A DNA stretch of 64,000 bases. It comes from Byssothecium circinans. Its lineage: Eukaryota; Ascomycota; Dothideomycetes; Pleosporales; Massarinaceae. Below are positions 30,357 through 41,279 of the stretch, piece by piece; within the stretch, counting starts at the first letter, position 1, and the number at the start of each line of letters is the position of its first letter. The stretch spans positions 53,053-117,052 of the forward strand of contig ML976978.1 of NCBI GenBank assembly GCA_010015675.1, read 5' to 3'. The notes beneath the pieces were generated by a model, which was not told the origin of the DNA, ran no database searches, and was given only the letters and a program-made list of their open reading frames with translations. The position numbers were made by a program, and so were the translations under genes.

Positions 30357-33300
30357 CAGAGTTGCTAACAAGCAAGCAAAGCAAGTTTTGAGCGTCTGCT
30401 TTGCTTGCTTGGGTTCTAGCTCATTAGATGCTTGACTTGCTTAACTTGGGTGAAGTTTTGGCTCTAATTACTTGAGACTTGCTTGCTTGCTTGATAAAAT
30501 TTGTGCTGTACAGAGTTGAAGTAGGTACAGATTACTGCTAAGAAAACTCCCAGTCGCATATCCCATATCTGTTGCCTAGCTCGTCGTCAGTAACTAGCGC
30601 TTCAAGCTTCTCAGCAACCTCCTCAGCTGGGCGTTCAAAACCAGCTCGCTGCCAGGCTCGAATACACTGCAAAGCTGCCAGCAATTGAGCCCCAATTTTG
30701 CGTCTTTTTAGCTCTAGTAGATCACCAAGCTCGCTGAAGAGGTGCTCGCACTCGCAGCTAGAGGCGGGGATTATTAGGACGTCAATTGCTAAGCGTGATA
30801 AATTAGGGTATTTCGGCGCTAGTTTAATCTAATAACGGACGGGGTAGCTACCACCATTAAGCTGCTCGCGCGTCTATTTTAGCTCTAGTCTCTTCCACCG
30901 CTGGTACTCATCTAAATCCTCGTCGTCGCTACTATCATCAGCGTCAGCTATTGCAGCGATAGCGTCCTCAAGGTCGCTGGATTGCGTAGCTGGGCTGCTT
31001 TTTAGCTCGTCAGCTGGCCTGTATTACCGCCAAAGCTGCTTAAACGCAGCGTTGTTGCGCGCAAGCCATTCTAGCTTTTTGCGCTAACTGCGATTGCAAT
31101 AACGCTTATAGTACGGGTGGAGGATCGTAGCGGCGTATAGGTAAGGGCTTACATTAAGTTTCGCGTAGTAATTGTTAGCTTTAGCCTAGGTAGCGCGAAG
31201 GTTAATAGGTATATAATTCTCTAGAGCGCTAGGTTACTTAAAGTTAACCTTAGTATAGTGCTTAACACGCAGCTTAAGCTCATGGAGCAGCATTTCAAAG
31301 ACTAGGATAATTAAGTAAAGCGCTCTAAACCTGCCTAGCTTATTGCCACAACCTTTAAGCTGCTTTATAGCGTCTTTAAGCGGCTTAAGCGCGTTAATAT
31401 ACTCTGTAATTACCACCTAGTCTGCGCTGTTTAAGCCGTCTAACCGCATCTATTTTAGCGCGTTAGGGAGCTTATTGCCGCGTCTTTTAGCTATATCGTT
31501 AAGGTTGTGCGTGTGCTGTATGTAGTAGTTAGCGTAGTTACTAATAGCGTATTATAGCTAAATAGCGCGTATAAAGTAGCTATAGTATAAGTTCTAACGC
31601 GTAATAACTAGCTTAATAGGCTCTAATATTAATTTCCTTTTATATGTAGGTAGCTTAGTATTAGTGAGACGCTAAAAGTAATTAAACTTATTATACTACT
31701 AAGGAGTTTAAATGTAGTTAATTATGTTAATAAGTACCCCTAAAGGCCTATCTTTACGCTATTTAGCTATTAGTTGCTTCTCCTCTAGTAGTTCCACCAT
31801 ATCATTATCATATGAATAGGGATTTTTCCTAAAGATAATAGTCTAGGTAATAAGATTAATTATATAAGGACTATAGTAGAGGCGGTAGTAGGAGGTAGTA
31901 AAGCTAAATTAGCTAGTAAGGTAGCTAACTATAGTATTATTAGCGTACGCGTTATTAAGCATAAAGTAGCCTAGCTTTAAGGGGCTTATCCTAAACTTTT
32001 ATAGTGTTTAAGAAATAACCTTAGTAATCCTCTCACTAGTATAGGCGCCTATTAGCTATAGTAGCGCTATAGGTAAGTCTATAAGCTTACCTAACGCGTT
32101 AGCATAGTAAGCTATAACTCTAAGGAAGCCCCACTTACCTCCCTTTATTATCTAACTATTAAAGCTTATATAGATCTTGCTCCTAGATTTAGACAGCATA
32201 GTAACAACCTTTAGCAGCATAAATTCATATAGCCTTATTACGTATGCTAATACGCTTTAGTGGTTTACCTACAGCGCTGCTTCTACCTCTAGGTTAGCAA
32301 AGCTAATTAAGGCACGAAAAGTAGGCGTTTTAAGCTCGCGGAGTAGGTAATTATTCTTAAGAAGCTACATAATAATAGTAAAATAGAAGCCTTATACGTT
32401 AAAGTTACCTATCTTATTAGTAATCTCTTAACTAACTTAAACGCTAGAACTAGCTACTATCTCTAGTAACTTCTAGCTAGGTGGCAGCTTCTGCTCAGCG
32501 CCTTTACTACCGTCGCGGCTAAGGTTATAACCTACTCTTAGCAACCCTAGGTAAGTAATTGCTACAGTTATTAACTGCGTAACCTTTAAGATCCCATTAT
32601 TTAAACGCCGCTAATAGCAGAACTTGCAGACAAAGTAGAGCTCCTCAGGCTTACTTCGCAGTGCGACGCGATAGCCATAGTTATAGATCTAGCTTTTAGC
32701 CCGCTTTAGAGTACGCGGAGGCTTGTAAAAGCGCTTTAAATAATCCTAATTAATGCTGTTAAAGTTATTAGCGAAGCGCTTATTAAACCCCTCCTCCACC
32801 TCGCGGTTATCCTTATCAAAACTAGCTACTATGGCAGCTTTACTGCTAGTTATAGGCGCAATGATAGCCTCTTCAGGCACTCTAGCAAGTAATTGCGACT
32901 CAAATAGGTGCTTCTTAGTGGCCTGGGACGCCGCGTCGGCCAGGGCTTTGCGCGGTAAGCGCCGTCGCTGCGGCTGCTCAACTGCTAGGTCAATCGCCTA
33001 TACGGCTGGTGAGGAAGACGGCGATTGCTGGCTCTCCAGCAGCTCCATAGGTTGGCTTTCAGTGCCTTTGCCGTGGAGGACGTGGGCGCGTTTAGTGGGA
33101 GGGTTGGGGGTCGTTTCAGCGTATCTTGCAGCGCGTTTAGCGCTTCTGCTAGCAGCTTTAATAGCTCTAGGGGCGGGCATGATGGGCTACGAGACGGCAA
33201 AGAGGCGGCAGAGCAGCTAGGATAGGCGCTGAGATGGACGTTGTGGAGTAACAAGTACGCGTTAAGTTCAGATGAACACGCAAAATTAGGTGGCTGGAGC

Positions 33301-33548
33301 TGACTAAGAAGCTCATCTTAACACCAGAAAACTATCACGAGATCATTTTTACTAGTAATTTAAACCCCTCTTAAAAATTAACTCTAAGATAGCCTAAGCA
33401 CCCAAGTTATTTAAGTTTACCAAGCAAGTTTTCTGTTAAACTTGAATTGCTTGGTAAATTTGTACAGGCAAACTTGGCTTGCTTAAATTAGGTAATAACC
33501 AAGCAGAACAAGCAAGGCTTGCAAGTAACTTGCTTGTTAGCAACTCTG
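30357..33548 (-). mobile_element. hAT transposon 2, complete ends
   Basis: A 3192-bp element has terminal repeats CAGAGTTGCTAACAAGCAAG (20 bp perfect) and a perfect 8-bp target duplication ATTAAAAC (30349-30356 and 33549-33556). The first 11 bases are identical to element 1, so the two belong to one family but different subfamilies. Its subterminal regions are full of AAGCAAG/CTTGCTT words instead of GATTGA. RIP is strong in the middle (about 31.1-32.7 kb) and weak near both ends, leaving longer readable protein pieces than in element 1. Confidence 0.94.
30538..33180 (-). pseudogene. hAT transposase remnant of element 2
   Basis: It starts at about 33180 with MPAPRAIKAASRSAKRAARY. A BED-type zinc-finger region follows (WIYNYGYRVALRS, YFVCKFCY at about 32620-32690). 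Mid-protein comes ITEYINALKPLKDAIKQL (31357-31412). The C-terminal dimerisation domain reads IPASSCECEHLFSELGD and CIRAWQRAGFERPAEE (about 30620-30770), to TAG 30538-30540. Nonsense codons at expected Trp and Gln positions show RIP. No intact transposase can be made. Confidence 0.85.
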
Positions 33549-33556
33549 ATTAAAAC

Positions 33557-34854
33557 AAGGCAAGGAGATACGCACGCACATGAAATTACATTACATACCA
33601 ACAGACGGAAGGATAGGTGACCGCTCGCGCGCGAAGATTCCCCGAAATGGTTCGCGCTGCGGGCATCTGGCCAAACCCTGACGGCGTCAGGGTTTGCGCT
33701 GCGGAGCCTTACTGCCAAGTTGCCAACCACTCGCGAAATAGCTCCAGCGTGCGCTTGTTGAAGCTTACGCATGGAAGCCATCCTGCGAACCAATGGTCCG
33801 GGCACCTTCCCACTACTGTATTCGCACTGTAAGATATGTTGTGATTCTTTCCAGACGGCGGTCGGTAGAGGTGAACGCCTTGCCACGCTGTACATGCACT
33901 CGAGGGCGTTTTAAATGCGTACTGCGCCGCTATTTGTGTTTATGCGCGACACGACACGAAATAAATGAATGGAGGAAGCTGGGGTTGGGGCTGGGGCTGG
34001 AAGTGTATATCCGTGAGCGGTGGGTTTCTATCCTGCGTATCGAGGCTCGCCGGACGTGGTAGGAAGTACTCGCGGAAAAGACACAGGTGCCACCCTCCTA
34101 CACACAAGATGAAACAAATATCATAATAAATGTCTTAGCCGTCGTGGCTTGTAACACCACTCCACACTCCGCCCCTTCACCAATGCACCTAAGCGCTCTG
34201 TATCCTAACATCCCAACTAAGCAGAGTACGAAAACGAAAACGGTGAGGGGGCGGCGTAGCTCCAAGTACAAGCCTCCAAAACCACACACACACACACCAC
34301 CTACATGCAGAAGTCCCAGCGTCAACAGCAAAAGCGCCAAAATAAGCCCCGATACAGTGATGCGGAAACCACAAATATAAGGGGGAAAAAAAAAAAAACC
34401 CAAAAAGGAAAAATAAAAATTAAAAATAAAAATAAAAAATTTAATAATTAATTTTTTCGGAAAGATCCAGTCCAAGTCCAACCTATCCCCCTTCACCGTC
34501 CCGTCCAACGAACTCGGAAATTCGCAACCGCCGGGTTGAAAAGCCACAAAAATTACTCCCTCAGGAAAGCGGCGAGGAGAAAGTGTCGATTACAGCGGCG
34601 GAACACGTCAGCCGATGTGCCACCGATGCAGCACCGAGACCATTGTTAGAACTTAGCCCTGGGAGAAAGTCTGCATCGGCAGCAGCAGACACATCTTTGC
34701 ATTATATGTTCCAAGGTTGTAGGATTTCTGATTCTCGTTCGTCATTTCTATACACAGAGCGTTAGACGCGCAATTGCCCAAGACGCTCCATCTATTCAAT
34801 CCCCATCATCGCATGGCATTCAAGGTTCAAAACAAAGGTACGGCTAAAGTAGAT
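33557..34854. other. gene-free stretch downstream of the ArfGAP gene
   Basis: This is 1.3 kb without a convincing gene. It contains a perfect short palindrome (listed separately) and an A-rich low-complexity run at about 34385-34440 that may mark the 3' UTR end of the ArfGAP gene or an old poly-A insertion. Confidence 0.45.
33673..33695. repeat. perfect 10-bp palindrome with 3-nt loop
   Basis: AAACCCTGAC, loop GGC, GTCAGGGTTT. It is flanked on both sides by GCGCTGCGG direct repeats (33654-33662 and 33697-33705). Confidence 0.85.
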
Positions 34855-36702
34855 CTACTCCCAAACATTCGAGAACAGGTCGTCACCGCCGCCACTGAAC
34901 CCTCCAGCTGGCTTGGGCTGAACGGCGGGCTGCTGCGTGGTATGAGTCGTACTGGTCGTGGGTGCAGCGCTGCTCCATCCGCCAAAGTCGTCATCCTGTG
35001 TGATGCTCGGAGCACCCCATCCCGGACTCTTGGGCAACGAGGTCGTATGCGATGTTGCTGTCGTCGTGGTCTGCGTTTGAACAGGTGCGGGGGAGGCCCA
35101 TGCATCTGAAGAACCCCAGGCGTCTATGTTGGAGAAGCCGGAGTAGTTTGGTGCTGCGGTTTGGGTCGGGGCAGGTTTGGGTGCGGCTGGGGCGGCAGGT
35201 GATGAGAGGTTGAAGGCTGATTGCGTTGGAGGGGAGGCTACAGGTGGGGAGAAGTGCTGAGGCGCGGGTGCGGGGTCAGACGGCATTGACAGGTCCAGAA
35301 GATCGCCCAAGCCAGACGAGGAAGCAGCAGGCTTAGCAGGTGCTGATGAGAATGATGAGAAGTCACCAAAACCGCTCGATGTGCTGGCCTGCTTTGGTGC
35401 CTGGGCTGGTGGTGATTTCGGGGCCGAATTGAAGAAGTTGCCTCCGCCGCCGAACATGTTCGACGATGAGGAAGGTGGCGACTTTGTGCCTGAGAAGCTG
35501 TCGAGTCCAGAGAAGGGAGATGCTTTGGGTTGGGGCTGCGCGTTGAATGACAGACTGCTGAACGCGTCGTTCATGCCTCCAAAGTTGGATTGCTGGGGTG
35601 ACTGCTGCGGCGGAGAACCAAGGCCACCAAAAGAGTCCTGACGTGCATGTTGCTGGGGAGGGGGTGCTGCAGCTGCTGGCTTTGCCGCGTATAGTGACAG
35701 AATGGACTGCTTGAGATCGGGCCGTGAAGGGGCGGCGGCGGCTGGCCCAGTACTGGAGGGTCGTGCAGGTTGTGCAGATGTGCTTCCGAGAAAGTCCAGC
35801 CCGAGGAGCGAGTCTCCCGCTTTGGTCTGCTTCGGAGGTGCGGGCTCTGCTTTTGGCGGAACTCGCGAGACTGGCGGACCGGTGCTTGCTCGTGGCGGCG
35901 CGGGAGTCTCATCGCCGAAGAGATCAATGGCAGGCTGGGGAGCTTGTCGGGGTGCGGGAGGCCGCTGTGAACTGCCGGCGAGGCGTTGGGATGCGGAGCG
36001 CTCTATCTGTACTTTCTCCTGCACCTTGCTCAACGGCTGCCTTGTATTAGCTCTACCCTACCCGGCGCATGCTTCGCCACTTACAATATCGTCGTCCCCC
36101 TCATCAAGTGTGGACGGGTCAGGAATTCCACCGTCCATGACCCAGCGCTTCGATTCGTACTTTGTCCGGATGAAGTTCTCAATCTTCCTGAGCGGGGTCA
36201 GAAGACGTTCTCTGTTGGAGCGAGTATACATACGCTTCTGACGGCATGTGTCCCGGCGCCAGCTTTGCTTCCCAGTATCTGCCCGCATCAGTATGGCCCT
36301 ATTGTTGCATCACGGCACTGACTTGTTCGCCCTCGCGTTGCCCCATTTCAGCACGTTCTGCAGTTGCTCGTCGGTCCACGTATCGAGGTCGACGGACTTG
36401 ACTTTGCTGATGTGCGTCCCCATGCCGCGGTGAATGCCGGAGCATCTACATTGTGTTAGCAGTGCAGGCGCAGGCGGTGGAGAGCGGTACCGAATGCATA
36501 TGAAGACGCCTAGATTCCAGCTGGCCCATCGGGGATCTGTCCGCATCAGCACTTCAGCTTCCTCTCCCATTCCATGCCAAGACGCACGCTTGTTCCTCTT
36601 GCAGTCGGAGCAGCTCTTGTTCGCCTCGAGTTTGACCAAGCTTTTCAGGGTGGCGCGATTTTGCTCTGCGCGATCAGCGGCGGGATTGGGCCGCCGGGAC
36701 AT
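34855..36702 (-). CDS. age2: Age2/SMAP-type ArfGAP (6 exons)
   Basis: Exons are complement of 36588-36702, 36491-36536, 36323-36445, 36234-36278, 36085-36187 and 34855-36036. The five introns are 44-51 nt and phases agree, giving 537 residues. The ArfGAP zinc finger is CSDC (31-34) ... CIRC (52-55) with the arginine finger at R60 in CSGIHRGMG, then [18 protein letters not shown] and [22 protein letters not shown]. It stimulates GTP hydrolysis on Arf1 at the trans-Golgi and endosomes. The long C-terminal half is Pro/Ser/Ala-rich with repeated FG-like pieces. It carries clathrin-box-like LLGLD and LLDLS motifs, which fit coat binding. The protein ends SNVWE. Age2 is preferred over Gcs1 because of the [14 protein letters not shown] signature and domain layout. 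Confidence 0.88.
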
Positions 36703-37165
36703 TGTGGGGGATGTCGAGTGCTGAGCCGTATGCGGTGGGCGTGGTGTGTCTGTGTGGCGATGTGTTGGCGAGGTAGATGGGAACTGGGTCGTTCGGGGTG
36801 AAGGACTCAAGTCGAAAGAGAATGCTGTCGGTGAAGTTTGTCGGAACTCAGGCACTCGGGCAGCGGGCAATCATGGTGGCGGCTCGGCGATCGTCAGTCA
36901 CACTGGAGACGCGAATTCTGATTGGCTAGTGTTCCGCATGAAAGAATACAATAGGCACCGGACAGCAAACGCATAGAATGGCACATTTGTTTACTTGGAA
37001 GTCTACTTGTGACCCGATATCATTTAGGAAGTTCAAGAAACAACCGCTGATTTGTTTCAAGTTGAATAGCTATAGTACAGTGATCAATGGTATCATCCCA
37101 AACGCCACGCCATGCCGATGCAGATATGGTACATGCACATACACACGATATCCCCCCGTGTGCGA
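36703..37165. other. intergenic, promoter of the ArfGAP gene
   Basis: This is 463 bp between two minus-strand genes. No further gene is seen. Confidence 0.5.
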
Positions 37166-37888
37166 TCACGCCGGGCGGAACCTCCAGTCGTCCCAGTCCT
37201 CGTCGTCCGACTCACTCTCTTCCTCCTCAGGCTGCGGGGTTGGCAGCATACTGTCCTCATCCACCACTTCCATCTCAACAGTCTTGTTCCGTAGGGCTTC
37301 GCGCTGTTCCCGCAGCTTCCTCACCCTATCCTCCAGCCCTTCCATCTCGTCAAACTCTTCCTCGAGAGCGCGGGCAGCGTCCTCCTTTTCGCCCTCCATT
37401 TCCTCGTCGCGCTTGGCCCGTTGTTCGCCCTGCTCTTCTCGTGCCTGCGCAGCGATTTCAGCCGCTGTCATGGGCGCAGCTTCGATGACGGCGCCAGAGT
37501 ATGTTGTGGGGTTTTGCTGGGCCACCGCCGCGGCGTCCATCTCATTCATGAAGGCATCCAGTTCCGCGTCGGCAACCGGATCCAAAGGTACTGGGTCTGA
37601 AATCGCTGGGGCTCGTGGGGTTGAGTCTGCTGGTAGTGCGCCGCTGTCTGCGTCTGTCGCGGCGCCTGAGGGTGTCACTTCCTCGTCCGCAATCTCCGCA
37701 TCGAAGAAGCCTGCTGGCACATTTGTCTCCTCCTCTGTCCTGGTCCGTTTCCGCTCCTCCACCTTCTCGTCCACTGCCTTTCTCTTCTTCGAAGCGGGCG
37801 CTGCAGCAGGGGCGGATGATTGTTTTTGCGGTTTCGCCTGTTGGCGCGCGGCGCGCTGTTGACGAAGCATGGACCGAACGTCCGCCAT
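37166..37888 (-). CDS. ZNF830/CCDC16-like coiled-coil protein lacking the zinc finger
   Basis: A single-exon frame of 240 residues starts at ATG 37886-37888. The N-terminus MADVRSMLRQQRAAR and the distal half (LDAFMNEMDA, YSGAVIEAAPMTAAEIAAQA, EEEFDEMEGLEDRVRKLREQ) match fungal ZNF830-like proteins, nuclear factors linked to splicing and genome stability. Relatives carry a C2H2-type zinc finger of about 50 residues right after the first 15 residues. Here the sequence goes straight to a Gln/Ala/Pro linker and the basic SKKRKAVDEKVEERKRTR. GFFDAEIADEE follows. A coiled coil is likely at about 160-215, and the C-terminus is acidic (EEEESESDDEDWDDW). No splice site would add a finger. Family assignment is from memory of the conserved C-terminal phrases. 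Confidence 0.7.
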   Translation of the reverse strand: MADVRSMLRQQRAARQQAKPQKQSSAPAAAPASKKRKAVDEKVEERKRTRTEEETNVPAGFFDAEIADEEVTPSGAATDADSGALPADSTPRAPAISDPVPLDPVADAELDAFMNEMDAAAVAQQNPTTYSGAVIEAAPMTAAEIAAQAREEQGEQRAKRDEEMEGEKEDAARALEEEFDEMEGLEDRVRKLREQREALRNKTVEMEVVDEDSMLPTPQPEEEESESDDEDWDDWRFRPA

Positions 37889-38578
37889 GATGTAGACGTA
37901 GTGAGGATCGAGAAGTAGCCAGACGATGTGTGTGTGTATTACGCAGAGTGGTTCGGATGTCGGATGTGTTAGGGTGTGAGTGACATATCCCACGTCGCAA
38001 GGCTGAGGCCAATGAGGGCCCATCGCTCCGCCAAGATGTAGCTCGGCTAAAGCTCTCCACCTCGAGGCCGTGCTTCTCCTCACCTCTCACCTCTCACCTC
38101 CCGTCATTCCTCCACGACACCGCACGAGCAGACACGCCGACGCGCGCGCTCTTCTCATCATCCTGCCTCTGCCTCTCCCCAACGTTCTACACTGCTAACC
38201 GCGCCCGGCAACGTGCGCTCCAATCTTTGCGCCTCACGCGACTCGGACTCAGTCATAGCTGGTGAGGGGAAGGCCCTGTCAACCTCGTCGCTCAAGAAAG
38301 TCACGACCTGGACTGGCAGTCGCTCAGCTCATCGCGCCTTCACTTACACACTGGTGGCAACAGCGCCCGCGTCGGATATCTTGGCATTGGGAGCGGGAGG
38401 ATCTTCTTGTGCTAGCTAGACGTTGTCGCCGTGCACTGTTCGCTTCGTCGCGTAGACTGGAGCTTGCAGCGCCGACCCGCGCCTATTGATAGAGACTGTG
38501 AATTACTCGCTCTGCCCATAAGTTGACTTGGTCGCGTTTTGAGCCCACTTTGCGTACACATTGATATACACATCCACT
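37889..38578. other. divergent promoter between the ZNF830-like gene and bye1
   Basis: This is 690 bp shared by two divergently transcribed nuclear-protein genes. It contains CT-rich runs and several ACCTCTCACCTC-like units at about 38081-38100. No gene is seen. Confidence 0.5.
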
Positions 38579-41279
38579 ATGGCCGGTAAGCAAAACCCGT
38601 CGCCACACCACCCGTCAGCCCGCAACACGCGACATGACAAGGCTAACAATGCTACCGCAGAGGAAATACGTCGCTCTGGCCGCGCCAACAAGGGCCACCA
38701 CACCAAGAATGCCGACGCTCTCGATGAGCCCGCGCTGCCCGCGCAAAAGGCCAAACCCAAGCCCAAGGCGGAGAAAAAGGGCCAGGGCCAGCCGCAGCCC
38801 TCGCGCTCGCAGTCGGCCCAGACACCGGAGAACGATGAAGAGGAAGAAGCCATCATCCGCTGCGTCTGCGGGGACCAGCGCGACATACGGGGGCGCCAGA
38901 TGATCTGCTGCGACCAGTGCGAGGCCTGGCAGCACAACCAGTGTCTCGACCTGCCCGAGGGGAATTACTGGGACAACAAGAGCTACTACTGCGAGCAATG
39001 CCATCCCGAGGACCACGTCGAGCTGCTCGCGGCCATGGAGCGCGGCGAGAAGCCGTGGAACCGCAAGAACAAGAAGAAGAAGGCTAAGAGCCGCCCGAGC
39101 GACGTCAAGGCAGAGGCCAAGAAGGAGAAGCCCACCCCGCCGCCGTCACAGCTGTCTACGCCTGCCCCTGTCCCACCTCCAGCACAAACATCCGCCAACA
39201 CCACACCGTCGGCTCCCGCACCCATCACTGTTCCCCTCGCGGCGCCTCAGGATACCTCAAGCGGCCAAGCCAAGGTGAGTCCCCTGAGCGAGCTTGGACG
39301 ATCATTGCTAACATTCCCAGCCGATCAAGAAAGACACGCCAAAGAGCCAGCCCCAGTCCCCACTGGGGGAGAAGCGCCGTCACGAGTCGGCCGCAGAGAA
39401 GGATGCTTCGAGTAAGAAGCGCCGGAAATCTGGCGCGCCTCCCGCCGAGAAACCCTCCACTGCCACCGGCATCGAAGCCCTGCCCGCAAAACAGAAGCCA
39501 GCAGTGGAAAAGCTGCGAGACATCATAGGCACCGGAATTGATTCAGCCGCAGCTTCTCGAGGCTACAAGATTCCAGATGGCGAGAGTTCTGCTTCGATCG
39601 CCACGAGATTCGCCCTGGAAATCTACCATGCATTGCTCACTCTTGGTGACCCTGAGAAGCCTGATTCTCCATGCGCAGTCCAATTTAGGAGAATCCTTTC
39701 TAACGCAAAATCAAACACCATCCTGACGGACCGCCTCCTGTCAGGTAGCCTGTCCGCGGATGAACTCGCCACGATGAGCGCTGAAGAGATGGCCAGCGAA
39801 GAGAAACAGAAGGAATATGCTGCCCTGAGGGAGGCGAACGAGAAGCAAATGGTCTTGACCGAGGAAACGGGCCCGCGATTGCGCAAGACTCACAAGGGCG
39901 AAGAGGTTGTTGGTGGAGACGAAGCACCAACACATGACGAATTCAGGGCTCCGCCTAGAAGAGAGAGGGAAGACGAAAATGAAGGTAGATCACCACAGCC
40001 GCAGTCGCCTGCTCGTGATGGCCATGCGGAAGTGGAGCTTCCCGAGGAAATAGGACAACCTGCTCCAATCGCTGTCAACACATCCGCTGCACCAGCGGAT
40101 GGCGTGCGGCGCCCTTCTACGAATTTTGACATCAACTCCGTCTTCGACAAGGTCCGCTCCCCTCAGGCAGATCAGCAAGGTTTCTTACCGCGTCGTCAAA
40201 GCTCCCTCCGAGCACAGGAGACCCCGCGACAAGGCCCCGGCGATGACGCGGACATTGACCGACTGTTGAAAGATGAGGACAATGATGTCGCTATGGGAGA
40301 ATACAAGTCTGACCCCGACCTCGTCTGGCGGGGAAGGGTGCAGATGCAGCAGATGGACACCTTTGAGGCTGTTGGCCGATTTGTTGCAGGCGGAGACTTT
40401 GGTCAGGTTGTCCCGTGGGAGAGTCTCCTATCATCTTCACTCCCCATCCACGGCCGCGTTGAGGGCCAGAAGGGTGATGAGTGGATCCGGTCATTAGCCC
40501 TGTCCGGCAACCACGACGTGAGCATCCTCCAACTTGTCCCTACCACAGCAGAGGGTCGCACAGTGCTCGACGCCATATATGCCTATTTTCACCCGCGGGG
40601 CCGATGGGGCGTCATTCCCGTTGGTGAAAACGAAGTGTTGCGTGATCTGTATCTCGTGCCGCTCGAACCCGGTGCTGGCAATCTCCCACCATTCCTGGAC
40701 ATGCTTGAGTACTGCACGATAGAGACGCCGCGGAAAGAGCCTCTAGTGCTTTTGGCTCTCGTCGCCAAGCTCCCTGGGACCACTGCTGCTCCACCTCAAG
40801 CAAATGCTTTCGAGCAAAACACTCCATCAGCGCAAGGAAACCACGCAGTGCAGCCACCCAACGGCCCACCCAACGGACCGAGCCCCTCACCACTCGCCAA
40901 CCCTCACACGCCGCAGTACTCGCCCATGAACACTGCCTTCCCCCCTAATCCCGCTTTCCACAACGGCAACAACTTCCTGCCTCCCCAACCACCACCGCAC
41001 AACGGCCACGTCCAACCCTATCCCCAATCCCAGCAAGGCGCACAGATACCGCCAGCGCCGTGGCCTGTCCCGCCTACCCCCATGGCTGTCGACATTCTTG
41101 GGCCTTATCTCAACGCCCCGACTATAGTTAAGATGCTGGAGGTGTCTCAAGGTGGCGCTACCATGGACGAGTCCTCGTTGCTCAATCTGAGGAGTATCAT
41201 GGAGAAAGTGCCGGACTCGAGACATGACTTTGAAGTCTTCCAAAGACAAGTGGCGACTTTGAAAGGAGATGGGTCTTGA
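38579..41279 (+). CDS. bye1: Bye1-like transcription elongation regulator (PHD, TFIIS-central, SPOC)
   Basis: Two exons, 38579-39274 and 39321-41279, are joined over a 46-nt GTGAGT...CCCAG intron at phase 0, giving 884 residues. The PHD finger spans about 95-141 (CVCGDQRDIRGRQMICCDQC, HNQCLDLP, YYCEQCHP) and would bind H3K4me3. The TFIIS central domain spans about 294-418 (VEKLRDIIGTGI, FALEIYHALL, FRRILSNAKSN, LADELATMSAEEMAS-like). The SPOC domain spans about 563-720 (VWRGRVQMQQMDTFEAVGRF, WIRSLALSG, DAIYAYFHPRGRWGVIPV). The tail is a Pro/Asn/Gln-rich disordered region. This order is that of yeast Bye1, which binds RNA polymerase II. The start at 38579 is preceded by TCCACT and begins MAGKQNPSP. 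Confidence 0.9.

Noticed and set aside
32753..33220. A 155-codon plus-strand frame rich in Ala and Leu
   Set aside because: Antisense of the N-terminal part of the hAT transposase of element 2.
34098..34547. A hydrophobic 149-codon minus-strand frame
   Set aside because: It is produced by the A/T-rich run at 34381-34450, has no family resemblance, and lies in the 3' region of the ArfGAP gene.
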